A stretch of 64,000 bases of DNA from Takakia lepidozioides (Eukaryota; Streptophyta; Takakiopsida; Takakiales; Takakiaceae). The notes under the pieces are model-generated. The model searched no databases and had not been told where the DNA came from. It saw only the letters and a program-made list of their open reading frames with translations. The position numbers and the translations under genes are program-made. Location of the stretch: NCBI GenBank assembly GCA_030704615.1, contig CM060731.1:5084001-5148000 (forward strand). The letters run 5' to 3'. The stretch's first letter is position 1, and every line of letters starts with the position of its first letter. Positions 1 to 9,700 of this stretch are shown here, piece by piece.

Positions 1-3000
1 TATTACCGCACTACACCAGAGGAACTAAGGACATCAAAGGGTGTGGAAGCTGCAATAAAGAAGGAGTTTGAGATGCGAAGAACCAAATTGATGTCAGCCT
101 TCGGAAAGCAGCTTAGAATAGTAGATCTGGACTTGGTCCTGAGTTCCTTCAGCAGATCAAAACACACTATGACAAGCATGTGCATCCGGAGATGCAGCAG
201 GAGAAATTGCACCGGCTGGCCATATCGATGGTCGACCCACAAACAAAAATAAGGTGGCTGGAGATATGGAACTCAGATCAAACAGTAAAGGACTTGAATC
301 AGTTCCCAAAGAGCACCATACAGCCTGGCACAAAGGTGGAAGGAATCAGTGATTTGGTGTTTGATAACTGGCTCCACAAGGCTACATTTTGGAGTCAGGT
401 GTGTATTCGAACATGCTGTTTCTTATCTTCAAGTATATGATGTGTTTCTTTTTGCAATTCTGACAAATATTCTATTTGCAGCTCGAAAAGCGCGCCGTCA
501 TTGTGCTGGATCAGACTTTGAAGGACCTGAACATTGCGATTGTTTCCCCTCCCCAAATGTCATTGGAGGCATACATAAGGAAGTGGAGAGGTCTCACCTG
601 GAGATACTGTTTTTTCCGGGAGTTCTCCAAAGATGGTAACATTTTACGGTCCAACGACTTTGACAGTCAGGTTGGAGGAGAGTGGGCCATGATGCGAGTT
701 GTGTACAGGTGAAATGTCATACTTGAAACTCTACTGTTTTTTTGGGAAAAATTGTGGCTTCATATGGATTGCAATCTTAGATCCAGATTGAATGTCGTTG
801 ACGACATTCACTTCTTTGTCTGAGTCATTCTTAAGCGAGTATATGAATTCACCTGGTTAGGATCTAAGGGTGCAATTATATTGTCCCTGAGTAGAATTGA
901 TAATGTCCTTGAATGGCGTTGACGACATTCACATACGGAGTTGTTGTGTGGTCCTCAAGGTTATTTAAATTTTTGTAATGTCCATAGAGGATACAATGAG
1001 GGTTGATCACTTCATTTTGCTGAATGTCAATGCAGACATTCAGTTGTTCTGCATTGTTTTTTCCTCTTGCGATGAATATGGAGGCTTCATAAGCTCTGTT
1101 TTAAGAAATCCAAAGTGAATGTCGTTGACGACATTCACAGCTGTGTCTGTATTATTAAAAAACGACAAATTCAATTTCATGGATTGGGGAGCTAAGTAAT
1201 TGGTTTCTTTTTTGTATTTTTGTGAATGGCGTTGACGCCATTCACATACAGTGATGTTGTGAGGTCCTCAGTGATAGGTTCGTTATGAATGTGCATTGAG
1301 TTTTCCTGGATGGTTCCTTACTCAATTTTTTTATTTCCATCCTGTGATTTTGCTTCATTTCAGTAATAATTTGGCTTCATTCTTGAATGTCGTTGACGAC
1401 ATTCACTTCTATGTCTGTGTCATTTCTAATCGCTTATTTGCTTCACCTGGATTAGGATGTATTTACAGTGTCATGGAATGGAATGTTCTGAATGGCGTTG
1501 ACGACATTCATATCTGGAGCAGTAGTGTGGTCCTGAAAGGTCCTTGGAGCAGTTGTCAGAGCCATTTGTATCCATGTTTTATTCTTTCTGTTCTACTTGC
1601 ATCTTTCTCACTGAGCGCTTTTGTGGGTTGGGATTCATCTCCTTTTTTCAGGTACACGAAATATGTGCTTATGGAAGGAAATCACCTGAGCGGAATTCCC
1701 GACTATCTTGACATGTGGTCGGACCCTGCAAACGATCCAACCATGTATACTGCAGGGATATTGAAGGACTGGAGTCCTTCTCACTTCAGAGACTGTGGGT
1801 GGTACCTTGACTGCCCACCTGAGCACACGACCTTTCAAGAACAGCATATGAAATACTTGAACAATAACGCTGAGATGCTGGCGCCTTTGACTGACGAAGA
1901 GTATCAACGAAACATAGCAACCTTGGCTGCCAAGGAGCCTGATGCTCAGGGAACGCCGCAGAAGGGAAAGAAGGCGGGCCGCAAACCAAAAGATAAGGCT
2001 GTTGATGTCATAGCCATCTCACCAGCAAAGCCAAAGGACAAAGACAAGTCCAAAGAGAAGGAGAAGGACAAGGGGAAGGAGAATGAAAAGGAGATGGAGA
2101 GTGGGCAGGACTTTAGTGCTGGAAGATATACCCGCACTCTTCAGTGCGTGTTCGATGCCAAGCCACACCCTTCCCGTTCTGATTCAGCAGGAGAGATGAA
2201 AATTGTCAATGAGGGTTGGCTTTCGATGATGCAGAGTCGAAAGAGAGGATACACTGGGGTGCCATCCCCTACCTGGGACAATATAATCTCATTCCTCAAT
2301 CTGGTGAGAATTCCAGTTTCTTTCCTTTTTCTCTGAATGTTTCGTTGGCAGTATTTCAGTCTCGTTCTTTGAAAACATTCTTGCCATCGTTCTTATAAAA
2401 AACATGTCTGTTGCAGGTGAGCACAGGTCCCACCTTCGTGTGCGGTGTGCAGAAAACTTATGCGGCCGACATTGTCATTCTCGACATCCCGGATGGCCAG
2501 GCTGTGCCAGAAGTTCTTCCAAAGGGCAAGACGCCAGGGTGGAACAAATTCGAGGACAACTACTGGAGTTGGGTATTCGGGTTCTGTAACAATTTCCTCT
2601 CTGATGCAGGGACACTTCTGCTTTTTCAGTCATGTGACAATGATAGTCGTCGGGCATTGGCATCATACCTCAAGTCTTCAGGGTTTGAAGTTTTGCGCAC
2701 ATGGAATTGTGTGAACAGCCTCTACCTTGTGAAAGGGGGTTTCCCTGGTCAGCTGGTATGCCGTCTGCCTTCTGCTTATGCTTTGATCATGAGTTTCAAT
2801 TTTCTCTGCACCTCCACTCTAGTAGAATGTTTTATGATCGACACCGATCATCAACGATTCATGGTTTTTTGGTGTCAGAGTTCTGAATAGCCGATGTACA
2901 CACTTCCACTTTAGATTGTGTTTACCACACTAACCTGCTATCTTTGGCAGACGAGGATGTTCGAGGCGATCTGCCTGCGGAGGATTCGCACATCAAAGAC

Positions 3001-3854
3001 ACCATCCTCCATCCGCAGCTTTGAGATTTCTGACCAGGGTTGTTTCGTCAACCCCCCCTATGAGCCCCATGTCGATGACATTTTGTACAACTTCATGCAG
3101 TCCAGTCAGACTCTGAAGAGACCAGATGGCACTCCCTGGAGAGGTGCAAAGGAAAAGTCACCAGCATTCATGCAAATATGCTGGAGTCATGCAGCCACCG
3201 CTCTGCACGGGTTGTCGATCTTTCTGTGTCCACAGGTTCGTTTTCTCCCTTCCGAATTGGTTTCCTTTCAACAGTTTCATCTGCTTAAATCCCCTCCTCC
3301 AAACTGTTTATGTTCTCATGTCTGGTGCAGGAGCAACTTACCACGCATGCAAGGCAGGCGGAAGAAGCCTTTTTGGTATGGAGGGTGATTCTGACCTCTA
3401 CAACACAGTGCTCCTCCCTATTTTGTCTGGCTCCACTTCAGGCACACAGACTGATCGGATTCATATTCGAAATGATGACGATCCCGAAGATAAGCAGGTC
3501 GACAACGACTTTTCATGTGAGTAAGTGCTAAACCCTCTTTGGGAGTCATACTCAATTTCTCGATAACATCAAAGTTACAGTAATAACTTTTTCAGGCTGT
3601 CTTTCAGGAAAGCCAGCGGTGGATCTTCAGGAGATACAGTCATTTCTGGCGAGTCTGTTTTCGACAGCCCCCTTTCCAATTTTCTGCTCCCTGTTTATGC
3701 CGAAGCAATGGCACTTCACGCGTCCGAGTCCCTATCCCCTGACTTTTTAGTGGCCAGCCGTAGGTGTATCCAGCGTGGATCCGGTGTTCTAAAATACTTA
3801 GACTTAGATGCAGAGGAAGAGGGGATACATTGTACTGACTCTGAGTCAGACTGA
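1..3854 (+). pseudogene. ParB-like / DNA methyltransferase-like fusion gene, copy A (5' part outside window, frameshifted)
   Basis: Spliced model from alignment to copy B (6708-11619): exons <1-398, 482-708, 1652-2303, 2417-2755, 2951-3235, 3331-about 3520, about 3609-3854 (stop TGA 3852-3854). The ParB-like part would lie upstream of the window. Visible parts are the middle region (RWLEIWN, exons 1-2), a long Lys/Glu linker with an AT-hook-like GRKPK near 1978-1995, then the methyltransferase-like block: motif IV LDIPDG near 2482, the W..YW.WVFGF helix, motif X-like KEKSPAF near 3150, motif I-like VVDLSVSTG, then GATYHACKAGGRSLFGMEGD from 3331. Two single-base deletions break the frame, one near 130 (before PEFLQQI) and one near 3175 (after SPAFMQ), so the copy is probably dead unless these are sequence errors. 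Families named by motif reading only. Confidence 0.62.
789..1510. repeat. seven interspersed palindromes inside the 943-bp second intron of copy A
   Basis: The intron at 709-1651 contains the hairpin core GAATGTCGTTGACGACATTC or close variants at about 789-810, 910-931, 1021-1042, 1115-1138, 1221-1246, 1384-1405 and 1489-1510. Arms are 8-12 bp and the loop is mostly TG. Spacing is roughly 95-165 bp. Flanks also repeat: copies 2, 5 and 7 are followed by a GTGTGGTCCTCAAGG-like stretch, and copies 1 and 6 by TGTCTGAGTCATT-like and TTCACCTGGATTAGGAT-like stretches. The intron therefore grew by tandem duplication of a unit holding two or three palindromes. Confidence 0.9.
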
Positions 3855-4002
3855 ACGGTATTCTTTTAATATTCATTTTCATATTATCTGGAAACGTTGA
3901 ATCCCCTTACTCTACCGTAGTTGTTCCTTTAGAACAAATAATAATCACAGAATCAACTTTCGTTTAAATTGCTATATGTATGAATCCATCTCACAAACCT
4001 TC

Positions 4003-4345
4003 CTGACTCTTCTCATATCCATTGTGCATTCATCTACACTGTATTCATGCGTGCTCCATTCATGAAAGCTTCCTTTGTACAACATCCATTGTACATTCAT
4101 CCTCTGTACTCTTTAATCCACCCCACAAACCTTCCACACTCATTTCATATACTTTGTGCATTCGTCAAAAGATTTGGTCATGCATCTTCCTGTCATGAAT
4201 TTTTGTCATTGCTCAACATCCATTATACATTCATCCATTTTACTCTTATCCATCCGTCATTCATCCATCTACATAGATTTTTCAAACTCATCCATCTGTT
4301 TATCATCCAACTGTACATTCATCCATCATTTATTCAATGCCTTTT
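4003..4345. repeat. degenerate CATCCATTGTACATTCATCC repeats, 3' flank of copy A
   Basis: Copies of a 20-bp word close to CATCCATTGTACATTCATCC are seen near 4014, 4083, 4218 and 4303, with shorter TTCATCCAT words between them. The stretch is pyrimidine-rich and carries long spurious open frames. No gene is seen between 3855 and 4570. Confidence 0.7.
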
Positions 4346-4439
4346 ATTATGTCGTCCAGCTTGTTTCCGCGGTAAAGGGTGCCAATCCGCGGGAATACAC
4401 TCCACTTCTTTCTGGGTGCGTGGTGACTCGGCCTCCACG

Positions 4440-4545
4440 TGTGATGACGTGGACTGAGACCCGTGACGTGGCATTTGCGCAAGGTGACGTGGCGTGAGCG
4501 CAGTCGCGCTCACGCGCTCACGTGACCAGGCTCACGCCGAGGCAT
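4440..4545. repeat. GTGACGTGGC / GTGAGCG palindromic cluster, left of the SWIM gene
   Basis: A dense cluster of GTGACGTGGC, GTGAGCGC, GCGCTCACG and CCAGGCTCACGC words, including the near-palindrome GTGAGCGCAGTCGCGCTCAC. The same words recur at 5935-6055, on the other side of the SWIM gene, so the gene is bracketed by related repeats in direct orientation (GACCAGGCTCACGC occurs at both ends). Confidence 0.75.
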
Positions 4546-4570
4546 CCCTGCATCAAGCACTGTCACTGCA

Positions 4571-5424
4571 ATGGTTGAAGACCAGAACGTGGTGCCGCAT
4601 ATAATCGAGTCCATGGGCTTGGACGAGGTTTGGCATATAGAACGCCCAAGTGCTGGATCGTGTGTGAAATGCGCGGCAATCAGGGCCACCAATCATGAAA
4701 AATGTACATCATTAATATCCAGAGGGAAAGAACGTACTGCAGCTCCTACATTCACGGGTTTGTTTCTCCCTTACGGACAAGGCGAGGCAAAGAACCACAA
4801 GTTCTGGTTCTGCGCTGACGATTGTGGGAGATGTGTGCATGGGACAGTGAGGCCTTCCGTGGTAAGGAAGCCTACTCCACCAACCGTGTGGCCTGTGAAG
4901 ATGGGCACAGGTCTCACTCACCGAGAGATCGCAATGCTGGAAGAGGCATGTTTCTCCCTAGCCAGACATTCCATTGCACGTGAAGGTGCTTCAAGTAGAA
5001 GCGGTTCACGGGTACCTCCGCCTGACGCTCACTTGTGGCCAACCAGACGGAATGGGAAGCTGGTTCGACGATTCCCTCCAACCGCAGAACACTACGGCAA
5101 AATTGAGTCTGCCAGAATGCTTCACGCTCGTGTTGCGGGAACAAAGGAAGTGCCTGATCCAGGGTATGGTCAGGTCTTCACCATGATCTCATCCGCATCT
5201 GCGCTGCAGGACAGGACGTACGACATCACTGTTTCCAATTTTCCCAATTGTACATGTCCTGATTTTGTTTGGGAAAGAGAGGGAAGTTCATACCGTGCAA
5301 ACACCTTTACTTCATCTTCTTGAGAAGGATGGTTTGTGATCCAAAGCGCGACTTCTTCATTCACCAAGCCACTATGAGTTTCAACGAAGTCAACACACTT
5401 CTACAGCGGGATACAACCCCATAA
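4571..5424 (+). pseudogene. SWIM zinc-finger protein, frameshifted
   Basis: An open frame from ATG 4571 encodes about 250 residues. Near its end it reads TYDITVSNFPNCTCPDF, the first half of a SWIM zinc finger (CxC...CxH). The second half, CKHLYFIFLRRM followed by about 35 more residues to TAA 5422-5424, is in another frame, so a short indel near 5290 separates the CxC and CxH pairs. Upstream cysteine pairs (CVKC near 4660, CADDCGRC near 4815) may form another metal site. SWIM domains occur in MULE-type transposases and in plant FAR1/MUSTANG-like proteins, but no transposase catalytic domain is visible here. Other frames around 4974-5186 also look protein-like, so further frameshifts are possible. 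Confidence 0.5.
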
Positions 5425-5607
5425 AAATCTGTGTTTTCCTTGACTACAACTTGTAATGGAATGACTGTTCAAGTCTAGTGTCTCTCAATGTATGTCGTCT
5501 AACATCTTTGCTATGCGTGGGTCAATGCATTTGTCGCATTGGTTTGTCATTATCTTTTCATTAGCAAACACAAAAAACTACCTTCAGATAGACAGATGAT
5601 CAAATCA

Positions 5608-5836
5608 ACCTCGTGTCAACACAAGGTTTACTTGAAGTTCTCCAAATCCCCCTTGTGTCGACACAAGGTTGATTTTAGTTCTCAGAAAACAACATCGTGT
5701 CAACACGAAGTTCATTTTTGTTCCAGGAAAACAACCTCGTGTTAACACGAGGTTTATTTGAAGTTCTCCAAATCCCCCTTGTGTCGACACAAGGTTCATT
5801 TCAGTTCTACGAAATGAAGCTCCTGTTAACAGAAGG
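5608..5836. repeat. array of six palindromes with about 42-bp period
   Basis: Palindromes near 5608-5629, 5651-5668, 5691-5712, 5733-5754, 5777-5794 and about 5820-5836 start 40-44 bp apart. Cores are CCTTGTGTCGACACAAGG (perfect, twice), CCTCGTGTTAACACGAGG (perfect, extending to 22 bp) and imperfect relatives centred on GTGTCAACAC. The linker GAAGTTCTCCAAATCCC occurs twice, 126 bp apart, so a three-unit block was duplicated. Confidence 0.9.
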
Positions 5837-5934
5837 TTGAACTCCAGGAAAGCCCAAAACCCTTCATCCGTTTCACCTTCATGTGGTGAAATCAGCAGTT
5901 GGGGGCTCCACGGTTATAGGCCCACCTTCTTTGT

Positions 5935-6055
5935 GGTGACGTGGCATGACCTGGACCAGGCTCACGCCACGTCAGCAGCGTGAGCGTAGGCTCATGCCAC
6001 ATCATCGTTGTGTGAGCGTACGCTCACACGCTCACGCGCCGGGCTCACGCGGTAG
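5935..6055. repeat. GTGAGCG palindromic cluster, right of the SWIM gene
   Basis: Contains the perfect 18-bp palindrome TGTGAGCGTACGCTCACA (6011-6028) plus GGTGACGTGGC, CCAGGCTCACGCC and GCGTGAGCGTAGGCTCA words shared with the cluster at 4440-4545. Confidence 0.8.
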
Positions 6056-6326
6056 CGTCGTTGCAGTCAGGCTACATACTTCTTGGAGTTACAACACTTT
6101 GGGTTACACTCACTCAAGAGGGTTACACAGTTCTAAGTTACACTGTGCACAGTGAAAGTGGGCAGGGTTGCCTATACAAGGGCTACGTGTCGTGGGGATA
6201 CATAAGATGGGGTGATGTAGCGGTGCCCACATGGCTACTACCATGCTCGTGTAGACCCCGCTCCCCCTGCACATGCCCTGCCCAACTCTGCCCCGACATC
6301 CTCCTGGTGCTTGGGTTGCCTAAACA

Positions 6327-6690
6327 GGGAGTTTGAGTTCAAGCTGTCCAAAAAGGCCTCCACAAAAGCATTCATGGGAAAGATGTTTTTTGTCTGGGAT
6401 GGGAACCACAGACTGCTTGCTTGGATGGATTACATTTCAAGCTTGCACTCGGACGACATCGAATGGCACTGGAGCGTGGTTTCCATGGTTCTCGATCACA
6501 AAGGACGTGTCACGCAGCTCTTGACAGCCATGCACGACATAAACAAGTAAGTTTCCAACTTTGTGTCTGTTACTTGTTTCGACAATTTGAAATCATCTTA
6601 TGAGTTGAAGGTTTTTCCAGGTCCAATGAAACATCTCATGTGACGACCAATCTGTGCCACACTCTATTCCGCATCCAGAGTGTCTCATGT
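6327..6690 (+). pseudogene. truncated third copy (C) of the ParB-like domain
   Basis: Exon 6327-6546 encodes EFEFKLSKKAS...GKMFFVWDGNHRLLAW, the core of the ParB-like domain, and ends with the donor GTAAGT at the same position and phase as copy B exon 1. A second exon starts at 6621 after TTTTTCCAG and encodes TNLCHTLFRIQSV, matching THLAHTLYRVQEV of copy B. Homology stops near 6690, 18 bases before the start codon of copy B. Both ends are abrupt, so this is a leftover piece rather than an extra exon of B. Confidence 0.7.
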
Positions 6691-6707
6691 TTTCCTGTTT
6701 GTTTGAC

Positions 6708-9700
6708 ATGGGAGCTGGGGAGGGATCGCAGGGGGGCGAGGCAACACAGTCAACTTTGGATACTCCTGCCCGGGTGCTGCGCTCACAAGGTGGAAGTGCA
6801 TCGAGGCAGACGAGTCCTCATTCAACACCTCAGATATCGCCTCCGAAAAGCCCACCTAGAGTTCGGAAGCCGAGAAAGCAGAAGGAGCCCATGGCTTCGC
6901 AAGTAAAACCCCTAGGGAGACTGGAAGCGGAGATATTGGGTTTGCAGTCAATTTCAGAAAACACAGATGCGGTGGAGGCCGCTGGAGATGTGGGAGTCGG
7001 ATCTGCAGAAGGGCGGCCCATTCAACTGACAGAAGGAGAAGACGATAACGTGGTACGACTTGGCGACGATCAGAACCTGCTGGAGCTTGCGGAGGAGCAA
7101 AACCTCCAGGACAGTACACAGGCTGGTGAGAGGGGTGAGGGAAGTGACAGAGGTGATACAAGTAAGAAACTGGTGGCGGGTATGCATATGAGCGCACGAG
7201 ACATGAACATAGCAGCAAACAGGTTGCTGGCAGAGACTCATAGCAACATAGGCCGCGTTTTGGGCTCCATGGTGTATCCGGAGAACCTCAAAGTTCCTTT
7301 GTGTCGCATGGTAAGCCTTCCAGTTGTAAGGCAAGCACTGCCAGGGGATATCGATCGACTGAAGCACAACTTCAGAGAAGGGTACAGACGGGGGTCGGCA
7401 GCATTCTACGTTTCCATTGAGAATGACCAGGGTGTCACAAGGGGCCCCACTGCAGAGGAGCTTCAGAATTGGGGCCCCCACTGGCACACTGTTAATGCCG
7501 AGTTTGAAGCCTATCTGAAGACTAATCCCACATTCGCACACATGGAAGGGAAGATGTTCTTCGTTTGGGACGGGAACCACAGGATGCTTGCCTGGACAGA
7601 GTACATTGCTGAAATGCATCCGCAAGATATCAGTTGGCATTACATGGTGGACTGCATTGTCGTGAAGGTGGACGTCAGGGACAGAGGACTGTTGAAGGGT
7701 GCCATGGCGGATATAAATCTGTAAGTATACAATTACATCCTTGTGTACTGCCTATTGCGGCGCCGAAATAGGCAATGTTCACCATTGTCATGCACTCTAT
7801 GAACTGGAAATTGGATTGCTGTGCCGAAATCATATTTTCATGTTGTTTTTTTTCTCCATGGCAGGATAACAGAGAGGGCCTTCGTGGAAACTCATCTGGC
7901 ACATACGCTCTACAGAGTGCAAGAAGTGGGGACAGCTCCGCTGACGGACTTCCAAAAGTCCCTCGATCCCGAGCTGTACAGGAAGTCCCTAGCGAAAGCA
8001 GATCGCACCTGGTACCGACCAACACTGGACGCCATGGTGGAGATCCTCTATTCGGTGAGGTTCATCTCAAATTTCAGTATCAATTTAATGTTATTTGTTG
8101 CAGGGATCCGTGGCCTGATTGTATCTGCTGGGTATGGGAATGCAGACGAACATCAGGGATGACTTGGCCTATGCCAAAAGGCAGTTCTTTGAGAATGATG
8201 CCCCCAACAAGGCGGACGCGTCGATAGAGAGTCATATTGTGCAGGCAGGGAAGCAATCCCGGACCAAGTACAGGTCCAAACTTGTTAAGCAAGTTGCAAT
8301 CGCTGACCCTGGTCTTGGTGCCGAGTTCCTGGCGGAGATAGGACTGCATTACTCCAGACCCATGAAACCGGAAATGTCCATGGAGAAACTTCATCACATC
8401 GCAGTGTCCTGTATTGAGCCGGCGGAGAAGGTAAGCATGTGTTTATTCTTGTTTTGTGACTTCTCGCGATTCTTATGTTGGAGTTCTTGTCTGACCGATG
8501 TGAGGTGGCTGCAGACGAGGTGGCTGCGAATCTGGAACGTCCATACAAACACGAAGCTGCTGTACCACTTTCCCATCGAGCCAACAGACGACAAAATGAA
8601 CGACTGGCTCAATGTCATGACTTGGTGGCATCAGGTATAATTTTCTCCTATTATGTGTTGGACATCGTCGCAATTTCAAAATCATGAATGTTTTGGAAAC
8701 CTACCATGATGCAGGTACTGACCCACGCCCAGGAGCAATTGGACTGCAACACCACCACTTTAAAGTTACAGATCGACTGGACGAAGCCTGAGACAATGGA
8801 GAACTACGTGCAGTCGTGGCGAGGGCGCTTCGCAAACCTCTTTTTCAGAGAAATTGCAAAGGCAAGACGCAGCGTATACATCGAAGAGCAGGAGGGTGCC
8901 GACAAAGCGGCAATGCGTGTCCTGTTCAGGTAATCTGCTGACAATGCATCCCCCTATTTGCAGTTTAGATGATTTGGTTAAGCAGCGATGGATATTGCGG
9001 CGCCGAAATATACCTCTGCAAGATGTGAGTTCTGGGTAATTGGGGCACGGTCCACTCCGTATTTCGGTGCCGAAATATCTTGTGCATTGACAACTTCCAC
9101 TTGCATGATGCATCGGTAGAATGATTTTTGTTGAACTGCCTCGTGATTGCAGGTACATAAACTTTGCACTCATTCCGTCCGGAGCCATTCAAAGGGTTCC
9201 ACCATTCTTCCTGGCGTGGAGGACACCTGGAGGTCGTGGAACGATGTACACATAAGTAATGGCGAAGGAGTGGCATGCCGAGCATTTGGTAGACTGCCCC
9301 TGGTATGTGGATCTCCCAAGTGGGACCGTTGACCTCTCGGAGGTTAACTTGAAGAAGGAAGCGAATGCCAGGGCTATGAAGGCGCAATCGGATCCCCAAC
9401 CAGAGGACGCGGAAAGACTGAAAGCAGAGGAGGCAGCCAAGCAGAAAGCACTGAGAAAGTCAGCCAAGGCGGCAGCGTTGGCGAAGGAGCAGATGGAGAA
9501 GCAGGCAGCTGAGCAGCCCAAGGACAGGAAGAAAAGAACGCGCAAACAGGGGCAAGAGACGAAGACCCCCACACCCAAGAAGAAGAAGCAGCAACACAGT
9601 CAGCCAGATGAGGAGGATTCCGACGACGATTTCCAGCAGGAAAACACCCAGGGGGCCACACCTCGTCCGAAAATTCACAAGGGCCAGCGCTCCGGGGGGT

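Larger units (their letters stand above)
5425..6326. other. non-coding interval between the SWIM gene and the third gene copy
   Basis: No gene is supported. The stretch holds the 42-bp palindrome array (5608-5836), the right GTGAGCG cluster (5935-6055), then a short run of GTTACA-containing words (6085-6145: GAGTTACAAC, GGGTTACACT, GGGTTACACA, AAGTTACACT). Confidence 0.6.

Noticed and set aside
1296-2336. 346-codon plus-strand ORF as a complete gene
   Set aside because: Its first 110 codons lie in the palindrome-bearing intron of copy A. Only 1652-2303 is an exon.
4047-4497. 136- and 113-residue ORFs
   Set aside because: Created by the CATCC/TTCATC repeat tract; the composition is His/Ser/Ile repeats.
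5608-5836. Regularly spaced palindromes taken as a CRISPR array
   Set aside because: The linkers between palindromes are themselves repeats, the palindromes vary, and the host is eukaryotic with no cas genes.
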